From the NCBI GenBank assembly GCA_027083015.1, contig JALWQS010000128.1:1-12945 (forward strand): a DNA stretch of 12,945 nucleotides. Direction: 5' to 3'. Origin of the DNA: Candidatus Woesearchaeota archaeon. Its GTDB lineage: Archaea > Nanobdellota > Nanobdellia > Woesearchaeales > UBA11576. Shown here in pieces: positions 1-7,792 of the stretch. The position numbers were made by a program, and so were the translations under genes. Numbering within the stretch: the stretch's first letter is position 1; every line of letters starts with the position of its first letter. The notes below the pieces were generated by a model, which saw only the letters and a list, made by a program, of their open reading frames with translations, searched no databases and was not told the DNA's origin.

Positions 1-1
1 G

Positions 2-961
2 GTCTATGTTGTGAGAATCCCTGTCCGAAGCTGGAAAGCAGGAGACATAAAACTTGCAAAAGTAAAAAGAAGGAAGCTTAAAAAACTGATCAAAAGAAGC
101 GATATCGTATGGACACAAAGTATAGGGCCAATAGGCGCCTTCACCATGTACTACGCAAAGAAATACTACAAACCACTAATATCCTACGTGCATTCAGTAG
201 AATGGGACCTATTCTCAAAATCACTGAAAAGATTCAGGATATTCGTAAGAGAAACGACCAGAAAACTCATAAGATTCCTATACAACAGGTGCGACATAAT
301 AATACTCCCTTTTGACGGGATGATACCAATAATGGAAAAGGTCGGCGTAGAAAAAAAGATGGAAGTTGTACATCTAGGAACAGATACTGAAAAGTTCGTA
401 CCGCCAAGCTCAAAATCAGAGGCAAAAAGAAAGATAGGGATAGACCCTAAAAAGACAGTCATAGGTTATGTAGGCAGGTTCGGAAGAGAAAAGAACATAG
501 AAACACTTTACGAAGCCTTCACAAGAATAAAAATAAAATATCCAGAAACCACGCTACTATTAGTAGGGGGAGAACTTGAAAAACCGTTCGATGATATGGA
601 AAACGTAAAAGTAATCAGCTCACAAGACAATGTAGTGCCATACTATCAAGCGATGGACATATACGTATTACCATCACTGACAGAAACCACTTCACTAACG
701 ACGATGGAAGCAATGAGCTGCGGACTGCCCGTAGTGGTTACCAGCGTAGGCTACATACCAGAATACATTGAGCACAAAAAGAACGGAATGCTCTTCCCAC
801 CAAAAAATGTAGAACGATTAGTCATCATACTTGAAATGCTGATAAAAGATTCCAGGATGAGAACAGAACTGGCACGATCCGCAAGGAAAACCATGACCGA
901 AAGGTACAGCTGGAACAAGACAGCCGACGAGATAGGGAACATACTGGACAGGTTCGGATGA
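2..961 (+). CDS. Glycosyltransferase family 4 (GT-B fold), 5'-truncated by window edge
   Basis: Probably transfers a sugar from a nucleotide-sugar donor to a lipid-linked or surface glycan at the cytoplasmic side of the membrane; the acceptor cannot be told. The frame is open to the left edge, so the GTG at 11 is not taken as the start. About 60-80 N-terminal residues, including the usual Gly-rich first loop, appear to be missing compared with the family's usual 350-400 residues. Numbering from nt 2, the end of the N-terminal Rossmann domain runs to about residue 125 (YVHSVEW, then DIIILPFDG). The donor-binding domain begins at VIGYVGRFGREKN (about 153) and carries the E-x7-E signature of retaining GT4 enzymes (ETTSLTTME, E228 and E236), followed by AMSCGLPVVVT and the NGMLFPP loop. 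The gene converges on the minus-strand gene ending at 1013, with only 51 bp between. Codons end mostly in A or C. The fold and family are secure; the substrate is unknown. Confidence 0.92.
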   Translation, partial: VYVVRIPVRSWKAGDIKLAKVKRRKLKKLIKRSDIVWTQSIGPIGAFTMYYAKKYYKPLISYVHSVEWDLFSKSLKRFRIFVRETTRKLIRFLYNRCDIIILPFDGMIPIMEKVGVEKKMEVVHLGTDTEKFVPPSSKSEAKRKIGIDPKKTVIGYVGRFGREKNIETLYEAFTRIKIKYPETTLLLVGGELEKPFDDMENVKVISSQDNVVPYYQAMDIYVLPSLTETTSLTTMEAMSCGLPVVVTSVGYIPEYIEHKKNGMLFPPKNVERLVIILEMLIKDSRMRTELARSARKTMTERYSWNKTADEIGNILDRFG

Positions 962-981
962 AAGAAGAGAGAACGAAAGAA

Positions 982-986
982 CAAAA
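982..986 (-). terminator. Oligo-T tract after the Cys-rich membrane protein gene
   Basis: On the minus strand the sequence beyond the stop at 1013 reads CTTGTTTTTGTTCTTTCG, a T-rich run with a T5 tract and no hairpin, which is the usual form of an intrinsic archaeal terminator. It lies in the 51-bp gap between convergent genes. No comparable T-run serves the plus-strand glycosyltransferase here. Confidence 0.35.
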
Positions 987-1012
987 ACAAGAATGACGAC
1001 AACTAATAATCA

Positions 1013-2599
1013 CTAACAATCAGAATCATCCAGAGAACTACAACCAGGAGGACAACAATAATCTCCACCAACACATTCTGTTATGTTCTTCCAATAACAC
1101 TTAAAAGTATCCTGGTCACAAAAATCCAAAGTACAAGAATCACCATCAGTACACCACCAATCCTCATGACACTCAAAAGCAGGATCCCAAGGAGGCAAAG
1201 ATTTGTTAAGGATAAACTTCTCTTTCGTACTAACACTCTGATCGCTTACATTCCCAAAAACCTCGGGCGGAGTACAATCCAGATCATCCTCATACGTACA
1301 CCCCTCAGGACAGAAATCGTCACCATGATGACACTCAGTTATAAGAGTATGAACACACTTCTTAGGAGTACCCTCACAAGAATCACTGGTTGAAGGATCA
1401 GAATCATCACACTCAGCATCAATCTGGCACTGATCCTTAGGCTTAGCGGCACAGTAGTTATTCTCACAGACAAAACCAGGAAGACAACCACAATCAACAC
1501 AACAATCACGGAAACTCTCACCCACCTCACAGACAGAATTTCCGCAAGAAGTAGGATTCGCATGAACAAGACCTTTCTGGATGACAGGAACCGTAAAACT
1601 AGAGAAATCCTCAAGAGCCTTATCCACAATATAACGTATCACGATAAGCTGACCCTCTTTCACAGAAGAATAAGACCACTGGATCGCAGGATCCTTCTCA
1701 ACAACAAGACCTCCCTTCAGGATCAGATCCGAACTGTTCTTCAAGATACTCTTAGGGATGATCTCAAGAATCTTAAGGTTATCAGCATCTGCATAGACCT
1801 TAGCACGGATCTCCACCAAGGTACGAGAAGCACCGTCATCAAGAACATAAGTCCTAACAGTCTTCTGAACACCAGGGACAACATCATCAGCAATCTTAAG
1901 ATTATCAAATAAAAGACTTCCACGTCGGGCCAAAAGAAAAGCCTTACCTATCCTTGTATCCACACGCTCAACACGATCAAGAAGAGTCTTAGTGGAAAGG
2001 ATACTCACAGAAGAAGGATCAAGACCTAACTTGTAATAAGGGATAAGTTCAGCAAGCTTCTGCTGTTGCTGCTCTTTAGCACCCTGAGCAGTGAAAAGAA
2101 TAGCCATGATGCCCAAAGTCAACAAAAGAATGCCGACAACAGGCAGATAGAAACGAGTCTTAAGATGATGAGCATCCGAACGCCGCTTACGAGAACGAGA
2201 CTTATCAGAAACATTAAAACGGGTCTTGATATAAGCAAAAACAAAATCAATCTCATCAGGAGCATAACCCTGCTCAATCAAAGCATCATGGACCTGCTTA
2301 AGAGTAAAACCCTGCTTAAGCTCATCACGGATATAACCGATAAGCTGCTCCTTAAAGTTAATCTCATCAACAGATTCCTCATCAGAACCTGCTTCAGAAA
2401 CAGTGCCTGCACCCCGAGCAGAACCTTTACTGCGCAACTCAGCCTTCACATCCCTAAGCCAATCCTCCTCAGACTTATAATCAGCAGGAACATCACGGAC
2501 AGTATCTTCAGACTCAGCATCAAGCTCTTCCTTGATACCAGCTACCAAGCCCTTACCTTCCTCAGCCTCGTCTTTAGTCTCATCCTTAGGAATTTTCAC
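1013..2599 (-). CDS. Single-pass membrane protein with N-terminal helical module and duplicated Cys-rich C-terminal ectodomain
   Basis: Function unknown. From the GTG at 2599 it is 528 aa. Order: an acidic, disordered-looking stretch (1-80); a helical module at about 82-128 (FKEQLIGYIRDELKQGF, then LIEQGYAPDEI), UBA-like in appearance and of a kind I associate with DPANN membrane proteins; a basic patch SRSRKRR (134-140); one membrane helix (about 150-172); QQQQ; an outer domain of about 180 residues; then a Cys-rich tail. All 26 cysteines lie after residue 351. The tail has one CGNSVCEVGE-type module (352-383) and two ungapped 52-residue repeats (391-442 and 477-528) sharing eight cysteines, the last being the final residue. 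The basic patch before the helix predicts an inside N-terminus. A TTG nine codons upstream (2626) would extend the frame, but it sits only a few bases from the TATA box, upstream of the expected transcript start. The GTG lies about 31 nt below the TATA, although GAGG is only one base from it. Start uncertain. A surface adhesin or sensor is a guess. Confidence 0.82.
   Translation of the reverse strand: MKIPKDETKDEAEEGKGLVAGIKEELDAESEDTVRDVPADYKSEEDWLRDVKAELRSKGSARGAGTVSEAGSDEESVDEINFKEQLIGYIRDELKQGFTLKQVHDALIEQGYAPDEIDFVFAYIKTRFNVSDKSRSRKRRSDAHHLKTRFYLPVVGILLLTLGIMAILFTAQGAKEQQQQKLAELIPYYKLGLDPSSVSILSTKTLLDRVERVDTRIGKAFLLARRGSLLFDNLKIADDVVPGVQKTVRTYVLDDGASRTLVEIRAKVYADADNLKILEIIPKSILKNSSDLILKGGLVVEKDPAIQWSYSSVKEGQLIVIRYIVDKALEDFSSFTVPVIQKGLVHANPTSCGNSVCEVGESFRDCCVDCGCLPGFVCENNYCAAKPKDQCQIDAECDDSDPSTSDSCEGTPKKCVHTLITECHHGDDFCPEGCTYEDDLDCTPPEVFGNVSDQSVSTKEKFILNKSLPPWDPAFECHEDWWCTDGDSCTLDFCDQDTFKCYWKNITECVGGDYCCPPGCSSLDDSDC
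1016..1171 (-). repeat. Cys-rich repeat, copy 2 (52 residues), ending at the C-terminus
   Basis: Second copy (residues 477-528), directly followed by the stop codon. It keeps all eight cysteines of copy 1 and adds two more, at repeat positions 13 and 39. The D-x-D-S-C-T-x-D-x-C spacing recalls Dictyostelium-type Cys-rich repeats, but that family match is from memory only. A 34-residue Cys-free linker separates it from copy 1. Confidence 0.8.
1274..1429 (-). repeat. Cys-rich repeat, copy 1 (52 residues)
   Basis: First copy of an ungapped 52-residue duplication (residues 391-442 of the 528-aa reading). Cysteines fall at repeat positions 1, 7, 18, 25, 33, 40, 44 and 52. It shares ITEC, CP-x-G-C and DD-x-DC with copy 2. 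By hand alignment, 24 of 52 positions are identical between the copies. Confidence 0.8.
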
Positions 2600-2630
2600 A
2601 CCTCTTTTTTGATGAAATAGGATCAACTGA

Positions 2631-2638
2631 TATATTAA
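2631..2638 (-). promoter_or_regulatory. TATA box for the Cys-rich membrane protein gene
   Basis: On the minus strand this reads TTAATATA, within GATTAATATATCAG. A start of transcription 25-27 nt downstream would fall around 2605-2610, a few bases before the GTG at 2599. This argues for independent transcription from smc and against the TTG at 2626. Confidence 0.5.
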
Positions 2639-2723
2639 TCATACCATCAATAATCCATATTGACAGATTAACACAAAACAGATCAGCACCAAACAGCCAT
2701 AACAAGCAACATCAAATCGCAGA

Positions 2724-5700
2724 TCAGATCTTAAGAGTTACTACATCACTAACTCCGTGCTGATCCATAGAGACACCATATAGATTAGTAGCTTCAGAGA
2801 TAACACCATCATTATGAGAGATAAGGATGTACTGAGCCTTAGAAGCATAAGACTTGACAAGAGTAGCAAGTTTCTCAGAATTCTTCTTATCCAAAGCAGC
2901 ATCAACCTCATCCAGAACATAGAAGCAAGCAGGTTCATAATTCTGAACAGAGAACAAGAAAGCCAAAGCAGTCATAGTCTTCTCCCCACCAGAAAGAGAA
3001 CGAATATCCAGGAACTTAGTACCGGTCAATCGCACCTTAATATCAAGACCTCCCTCAAAAGGAGAATCAGGATTCTCCAAGACCAAAGAAGCCTCGCCCT
3101 TATCCAAAAGCTTAGAAAAGACACGCTGAAACTCAGTCTGTAAAACATCAAAGGTCTTCATGAACAAGACCTTTTTCTTACCCTCAATCTCATTCATCAT
3201 CTCAATAACAGCAGAACGTTCTTTCTCAAGACCAGCCTTCTTGGCATTAAGCTCATTATACTCCTTCTCAACAGTATCATAGATCTCCAAAGCACGCATA
3301 TTAACAGCGCCAAGATTCTCTACCATACGCTCAAACTGATTGATCTCACGGGTAAGCTGAGCATCAGACTTCTCATGATCTATCTCAACACCCTCATACT
3401 GCTCAAACTCCTTCTCAAGACCCGCCTTCTGAGCAGCAATCTTGGCAAGCTCCACACTGATGGTGTTTATCTTATGTTCAGTCCTGCGAACCTCATCAGC
3501 AAGAACAAAAACCTTTGATTCACGCTTGTTGATAGCCTTATCCAGCTTATTCTTCTTAGAGAAAAGATCCTGGAACTGAGAATAAAACTCTTTCTCCACC
3601 TTTTCCTTCTCCTTAAGCTCAGAGTTCTTAATCCTTATATGCTCCTCAAGGTCCTTAATCTCAGAATGGAAATCAGCAAGCTCTTTATCATGCTGTTTCA
3701 TGATCTTAAGGATATTAGCACGTTCAGGCTCAAGCAAAGAAGTGATCTGAGTATCAATATTCTTCAACTCATGCTCTATCTTGATAAGCGACTGGATAAG
3801 CTCCTGCTTCTTCTCCTCAAAAGCATTAAGCTCAGCGATAAGAGTCGGTGCCCTAAGACGATTGATGTTCTCACGCAGCTTCTGACGCTTGATCTTATTA
3901 TTAGCCAAAGCACGATTGTTCTCAGAAACACTCATAACAACCTTATCAAGTTCAGAATCCAGTTCGGAAACTTTCTTCTTAAGCTCTTCCTTAAGCTTCT
4001 TATTAACATCAAGATCACCATGATCAAGATGCAAAGACTTCTCCATCTTTATGATCTCACCCTCAAGCGAAGCCTTAAGCTCACGGATCCTGGCAATCTT
4101 ATCCTCAAAAGAACTCTTTTCAGACTCAAGCTTAGAAACACGGGAAGACATATCAGCCTGAACCTTCTCATAATGCTTCAAAGAATCAGAAACCTCCTTC
4201 TCAGAAAAACCCAAACCCTGACGCTTCTGACGGAAACCACCAGTCATAGAACCTGAAAGTTCAGTAATATCACCATCCAGAGTGACCATCTTCGCCTCAC
4301 CGATACCTATCTTACGAGCAGTAGCCAAGTCCTGAACGATAAGCGTCGACTCAAACACCCAACGAAAAACCTTCTCAAACTTAGGATCATAACTTACAAG
4401 ATCCACAGCCTTACCATGAACACCAGGCATCTTAAGAAGTCTCGGAAGTCTTGGATCCTCAGGTTTAGGACGAACCTTATTCATAGGGATAAAAGTAGCT
4501 ACACCAAGCTTATTATTCTTGATAAAACGGATACAATCAGAAGCGACACGATCATTCTCAACAACAACAGACTTTATCTTCTGGCCAGCAGCGACCTCCA
4601 AAGCCAAAGAATACTTAGAAGAAACTTCACCAAGATCAGAAACTGTACCATGAACACCAGGAAATCTTTTCTTATTCTCAAGAATCTTCTTAACAGCGAT
4701 AGAAGCACCAGAACGCTCCATTATCTGAGCCTGACGAGCACCAAGCCTTGAAACCTGTTCCTGAGCCTCAAAAAGCTTACGACGAGAATCAGCAAGTTCA
4801 GCAGCAACAGCAGTTTCTCTTGCCTGAACCTCACTCAACTCCTTAGCCAGCTTCTTGAACTCTTCTTTCTTCTTCTTAAGAAGACCTATCTGTTCCTTAT
4901 TCTCTTCCTCAACAGAAAGCACCTTATTGATCTTCTCATCAACGGCCTGGATCTGAAACTCCAGACGGTCCTTCTCCCTAAGAAGGTCTTGCTGTTTCTG
5001 ACGGATCTCAGAAGCAGACTTCTGAAGCTCTTCAGCCTCCTTATCAAGATCATCAATCTCCTTCTCAATATCACCGATATTATCAAGATTATGCTTTTCA
5101 CGAAACTTCTTTATGCGCTCTTCAACAAGAACCTTCTCCTTCTCCTTCTGCTTAAGAGTATCCTCAAAGGTCTTCTTCTGAGCCTTAAGCTCCCTTATCT
5201 TCTGCTCGACATCATCAAGCGTCTCCTTAAGACCCGCTTTTCGTGCCTTTATCTTATCTATCTCATCCTTTACAGAAGAGATACGGTTCTTAGAAGTGAC
5301 AAGATCTATCTTGATCTCCTCAACAACCTTATGGATAGTTATCTGATCTTTCTCTCCGCGCTTCTCAAGCTCCTTATTGATATCATCAACCTCTTTCTTC
5401 CTTGCAGCGATCTCCTCCTTAAGAACCTTTATCTCCTCATTCTTCTTCTCAAGAACAGCAACATACTTATCAGAACGCTCCTTAAGCTCCTCATGCTCAG
5501 CAACCTTCTGCTGGATCTGACGATACAAAGCAGTAGCCTTATTAGTCATTATCTTAGAATCCAATACCTTATACTTCTGAGCCTGATCACGCTCTTTCTT
5601 CAACTCCTTAAGATAAGTCTCCCTTTCAGCAAGGATAATATCCGCTTCTTTCAAACGACCATCAACACGCTCCAACTCCCTGACAGCCTTCTGCTTCTTA

Positions 5701-6218
5701 TCCTCATAAACAGAGATCCCAGCGATCTCCTCAATAATCTGCCGGCGCTCAGTAGAGGTCATATCAATAATCTTTATGATATCTCCCTGAAGAATAATGT
5801 TATAACCATCAGGATCTATCTTCGCAAGACCAAGAAGCTCCAAAATCTGCGCCCGAGTCCTAACCTGATCATTTATCTTATAGACTCCCTGACCAGAAGG
5901 CTTAACAATCCTAGTTATCTTAACCTCCTCGTCCTCAGTAGGAAAAATCTTGTTAGAATTATCAAAATAGATAGAAACCTCAGCCTGCTGAGCAGGTTTC
6001 TTGGTCTTACCACCATTATAGATAAGATTAGCAGCTTTTTCAGCACGCATAGACTTAGCGGAAGACTTACCTAAGACAAAACACAAAGCATCCAAGATAT
6101 TAGATTTCCCGCTTCCATTAGGCCCTAAGACACAGTTAAAACCTTCACCAAAAATAAGTTCAGTCTTCTTAGCAAAGGACTTAAAACCATGAAGGACCAT
6201 CCTGTTGATCTTCGTCAT
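2724..6218 (-). CDS. smc: Chromosome segregation protein SMC
   Basis: Dimeric ATPase that loops and compacts DNA for chromosome segregation, normally with ScpA/ScpB-type partners; neither partner gene is in this window. At 1164 aa it is full length. The N-terminal ATPase half has Walker A GPNGSGKS (32-39) and a Q-loop glutamine near 144 (IILQGD). A long charged coiled coil (about 170-500) leads to the hinge (about 515-665), with GVHGTVSDL, a second PGVHGKAVDLV and SGSMTGGF. The returning coiled coil follows, then the C-terminal ATPase half with signature LSGGEK (1075-1080), Walker B FYVLDEVD (D1103, E1104) and D-loop DAALD. All catalytic motifs are intact. The ATG at 6218 begins MTKINRMVLHGFKSF, the usual SMC start, with AGGTAG five bases upstream. 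It has its own TATA box and is separated by more than 120 bp from the genes on both sides. Codons end mainly in T or G, unlike the plus-strand genes. Confidence 0.98.
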   Translation of the reverse strand: MTKINRMVLHGFKSFAKKTELIFGEGFNCVLGPNGSGKSNILDALCFVLGKSSAKSMRAEKAANLIYNGGKTKKPAQQAEVSIYFDNSNKIFPTEDEEVKITRIVKPSGQGVYKINDQVRTRAQILELLGLAKIDPDGYNIILQGDIIKIIDMTSTERRQIIEEIAGISVYEDKKQKAVRELERVDGRLKEADIILAERETYLKELKKERDQAQKYKVLDSKIMTNKATALYRQIQQKVAEHEELKERSDKYVAVLEKKNEEIKVLKEEIAARKKEVDDINKELEKRGEKDQITIHKVVEEIKIDLVTSKNRISSVKDEIDKIKARKAGLKETLDDVEQKIRELKAQKKTFEDTLKQKEKEKVLVEERIKKFREKHNLDNIGDIEKEIDDLDKEAEELQKSASEIRQKQQDLLREKDRLEFQIQAVDEKINKVLSVEEENKEQIGLLKKKKEEFKKLAKELSEVQARETAVAAELADSRRKLFEAQEQVSRLGARQAQIMERSGASIAVKKILENKKRFPGVHGTVSDLGEVSSKYSLALEVAAGQKIKSVVVENDRVASDCIRFIKNNKLGVATFIPMNKVRPKPEDPRLPRLLKMPGVHGKAVDLVSYDPKFEKVFRWVFESTLIVQDLATARKIGIGEAKMVTLDGDITELSGSMTGGFRQKRQGLGFSEKEVSDSLKHYEKVQADMSSRVSKLESEKSSFEDKIARIRELKASLEGEIIKMEKSLHLDHGDLDVNKKLKEELKKKVSELDSELDKVVMSVSENNRALANNKIKRQKLRENINRLRAPTLIAELNAFEEKKQELIQSLIKIEHELKNIDTQITSLLEPERANILKIMKQHDKELADFHSEIKDLEEHIRIKNSELKEKEKVEKEFYSQFQDLFSKKNKLDKAINKRESKVFVLADEVRRTEHKINTISVELAKIAAQKAGLEKEFEQYEGVEIDHEKSDAQLTREINQFERMVENLGAVNMRALEIYDTVEKEYNELNAKKAGLEKERSAVIEMMNEIEGKKKVLFMKTFDVLQTEFQRVFSKLLDKGEASLVLENPDSPFEGGLDIKVRLTGTKFLDIRSLSGGEKTMTALAFLFSVQNYEPACFYVLDEVDAALDKKNSEKLATLVKSYASKAQYILISHNDGVISEATNLYGVSMDQHGVSDVVTLKI

Positions 6219-6266
6219 TATAACTACCTAAAACTCCTTTTCGTAAGGCAAAAAATCAGAAAAAGG

Positions 6267-6275
6267 TATATAAAA
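6267..6275 (-). promoter_or_regulatory. TATA box for smc
   Basis: TTTTATATA on the minus strand, the clearest TATA element on this strand. The expected transcript start about 25-27 nt downstream (near 6244) leaves a leader of roughly 25 nt that contains AAAAGGAG and AGGTAG upstream of the ATG at 6218. Confidence 0.65.
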
Positions 6276-6323
6276 GTATCGGTGAAAAAACGGCAGAGAC
6301 AATAATTAACAGCAATAGCTAAC

Positions 6324-6354
6324 AGCATAAAAAGCCAAAATAAAGCATAAAAAG
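6324..6354 (-). terminator. T-rich tracts with an 11-bp direct repeat downstream of rnhB
   Basis: The plus-strand sequence AGCATAAAAAG occurs twice (6324-6334 and 6344-6354), 20 bp apart. On the minus strand this gives repeated CTTTTTATGCT, part of several T4-T5 tracts following the rnhB stop at 6389. Hairpin-free T-rich runs of this kind suit archaeal termination and would separate rnhB from smc transcription. Confidence 0.4.
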
Positions 6355-6388
6355 AAACAATAATGACCAAGAATATAACAAAAACAGA

Positions 6389-7039
6389 CTAAAAATCAGA
6401 TAAACCTTTCTGCTCTTTCTTAGCGATCAGATTCTTAAAAGTCTGCCAAGACTTCCTGATGATCTTAGGATACTCCCTATAGTTCTGCTCAAGCCAGGCT
6501 CTAGTAACCGGATCACTAGGATAACCTGAACCAAAATTGCCATACTTCTTCTTAAGTTCCTCAATAGCACGGTCACGAGTGACTTTAGCGATTATAGAAG
6601 CAGCAGCGACAACAGGATGGTTCTTATCTGCCTTATGCTCACTGACCAATTCAGCATCAGTATTAAGCTTAGACCTTAAGTAATCATCAAAAGCCGAGAT
6701 GTTATTAGAAGGACAATCAATAAAAGCCTTATCAGGATTAAGAGAATTTATGATACCAGCGATATGATCGGCCTCAAACCAAAGAAGATTAGTGGAAGGA
6801 TCCTGAAGAGCAGCATCAATATCAGAAGGACCAAGAACCACAAGCTTATGATCATCAACAAGGTCAAGGATCTTATCAAACAAGAACTCTCTTCTCTTAG
6901 GAGATAAAAGCTTAGAATCATTAACACCCAAAGCCTTCAGCTCAGACTCACGCTCCTCAGCTATCTTCACACCACAGACCACAAGAGGCCCGATAACAGG
7001 ACCTTTGCCTGCCTCATCAATACCACAAATTGATACCAT
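6389..7039 (-). CDS. rnhB: Ribonuclease HII
   Basis: Cuts the RNA strand of RNA-DNA hybrids and the 5' side of single ribonucleotides in DNA; acts in removal of misincorporated ribonucleotides and primers. From the ATG at 7039 it is 216 aa, normal for archaeal RNase HII. The protein opens MVSICGIDEAGKGPVIGPL, with catalytic D8 and E9. The third acidic residue is D108 (FIDCPS) and the fourth D138 (SEHKAD), followed by the conserved PVVAAASIIAKVTRDR block. The frame extends 25 codons further upstream (to 7114), but those residues are hydrophobic, unlike the family. They also overlap the TATA box 27 bp before 7039, so the shorter start is chosen. The 3' end is followed by T-rich tracts, then the smc promoter. 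Function is secure. Confidence 0.97.
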   Translation of the reverse strand: MVSICGIDEAGKGPVIGPLVVCGVKIAEERESELKALGVNDSKLLSPKRREFLFDKILDLVDDHKLVVLGPSDIDAALQDPSTNLLWFEADHIAGIINSLNPDKAFIDCPSNNISAFDDYLRSKLNTDAELVSEHKADKNHPVVAAASIIAKVTRDRAIEELKKKYGNFGSGYPSDPVTRAWLEQNYREYPKIIRKSWQTFKNLIAKKEQKGLSDF

Positions 7040-7061
7040 AAGAAAACAAGGGAAGTTATTG

Positions 7062-7069
7062 TTTTTAAA
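7062..7069 (-). promoter_or_regulatory. TATA box for rnhB (leaderless transcript predicted)
   Basis: TTTAAAAA on the minus strand, centred 26-27 bp before the A of the ATG at 7039. Transcription is therefore expected to begin at or next to the start codon. No Shine-Dalgarno sequence precedes the ATG. Confidence 0.6.
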
Positions 7070-7222
7070 TCTTGTTGATACATTACCGATGAAAACCGAC
7101 AGAAAAAACCACAATAACAGGATACAAGCAAGAGCAAGCCAAAAATCATTAAAGAGCCAGTTAAGTTTAAATACTCAGCTCCTATGGGTTTATAACAAAA
7201 AAGATAAATGTGCTTAAAAATA

Positions 7223-7255
7223 ATATATAAAAAGGCATATAAAAAACATATAAAA
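7223..7255 (+). promoter_or_regulatory. Three closely spaced TATA-like elements upstream of the pilin-like operon
   Basis: ATATATAAAA (7223-7232), CATATAAAAA (7237-7246) and CATATAAAAG (7248-7255) face the six-gene operon. The last would start transcription near 7278, leaving a leader of about 35 nt before the GTG at 7313. The rest of the 7040-7312 gap shows a further AT-rich element, GTTTAAATA, near 7164 and nothing that looks like an RNA gene. Confidence 0.5.
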
Positions 7256-7312
7256 GCCGATAAACCATAAGCCAAGATTAGCCATGAGACAACTGTAAGG
7301 CATCAAAAAAAG

Positions 7313-7792
7313 GTGATACGAATAGTCTTAAAGAAGACCCGCAAAAAGACGAAAGGTACTGCGAAAGGTAGTGAAACCAAAGACAGGAATAGAAAAGCAC
7401 AGATCTCTATGGAATACCTGGTGATTGTAGGATTTGTCACAGTACTCGTAATACCTATGCTGCTCATATTCTATACATACTCAGACAGGACAGAAGACCA
7501 GATAGCATCAAATCAGATCAACAAGATAGGGAACAAGATAGCCGACAATGCAGAAGCGATGTACTATCTAGGAGAACCATCAAGAACAAAGATCAAAGCC
7601 TATTTTCCAAAAAAGATAAACAACATAACCATAGGAAACAATGAAATAGTATTCTACATGAGAACAAAAGAAGGCGAAGACCAGACAGTAATATACACAC
7701 CCATCCCGATACAAGGAAGCCTGGATCCACATTCAGGATACCATAACATAGAGATAAGATCAAGAGGAAGCTACGTTGAGATCACAGACTAA
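7313..7792 (+). CDS. Class III signal peptide (type IV pilin-like) protein, first gene of operon
   Basis: Probable exported subunit of an archaeal type IV pilus-like structure. It is 159 aa with an unusually long basic leader of 29 residues. The predicted prepilin-peptidase cut lies between A29 and Q30 (RKAQISMEYLVIVGF), with Glu at +5 as in canonical class III signals, followed by one hydrophobic helix (about 35-55). The outer part contains NKIADNAEAMYYLGEPS and RTKIKAYFP, a pattern I recognise from archaeal pilin-like proteins, then a beta-rich tail. There is one N-glycosylation sequon and no cysteine. No ATG precedes the signal in frame and a stop lies upstream, so the GTG at 7313 is the only ordinary start found, and its Shine-Dalgarno match is poor. 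The stop overlaps the next gene by 17 bp. Family membership is likely; the exact role is not known. Confidence 0.88.
   Translation: MIRIVLKKTRKKTKGTAKGSETKDRNRKAQISMEYLVIVGFVTVLVIPMLLIFYTYSDRTEDQIASNQINKIGNKIADNAEAMYYLGEPSRTKIKAYFPKKINNITIGNNEIVFYMRTKEGEDQTVIYTPIPIQGSLDPHSGYHNIEIRSRGSYVEITD
7764..7767 (+). promoter_or_regulatory. Ribosome binding site for the TTG start at 7776
   Basis: GAGG, within AAGAGGAAG, lies 8 bases before the TTG at 7776 and inside the 3' end of the previous gene. It supports that unusual start, since no ATG or GTG exists in frame before the signal peptide. Confidence 0.6.

Noticed and set aside
2066..2620. 184-codon open frame on the plus strand opposite the Cys-rich membrane protein gene
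   Set aside because: Low-complexity antisense translation. The minus-strand gene has a clear domain order and a conserved-looking Cys repeat.
2624..2626. TTG as start of the Cys-rich membrane protein gene
   Set aside because: It lies only a few bases from the TATA element, so it should be upstream of the transcript start. The GTG at 2597-2599 fits better, although neither is proven.
4989..6074. 361-codon open frame on the plus strand opposite smc
   Set aside because: It is a Leu/Ile-rich antisense shadow of the SMC N-terminal coiled coil with no plausible start region, and smc is certain.
7040..7114. 25-codon upstream extension of rnhB
   Set aside because: RNase HII normally begins a few residues before G-x-DEAG. 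The extension lies over the rnhB TATA box and would not be transcribed.
6967..7275. 102-codon hydrophobic open frame on the minus strand across the rnhB start
   Set aside because: It overlaps the certain rnhB coding region in another frame; its hydrophobicity comes from T-rich minus-strand intergenic DNA.
7115..7312. Possible small RNA or tRNA in the rnhB-operon intergenic region
   Set aside because: No cloverleaf, C/D box pair or stable stem was found by eye; the AT-rich content is explained by TATA-like elements.
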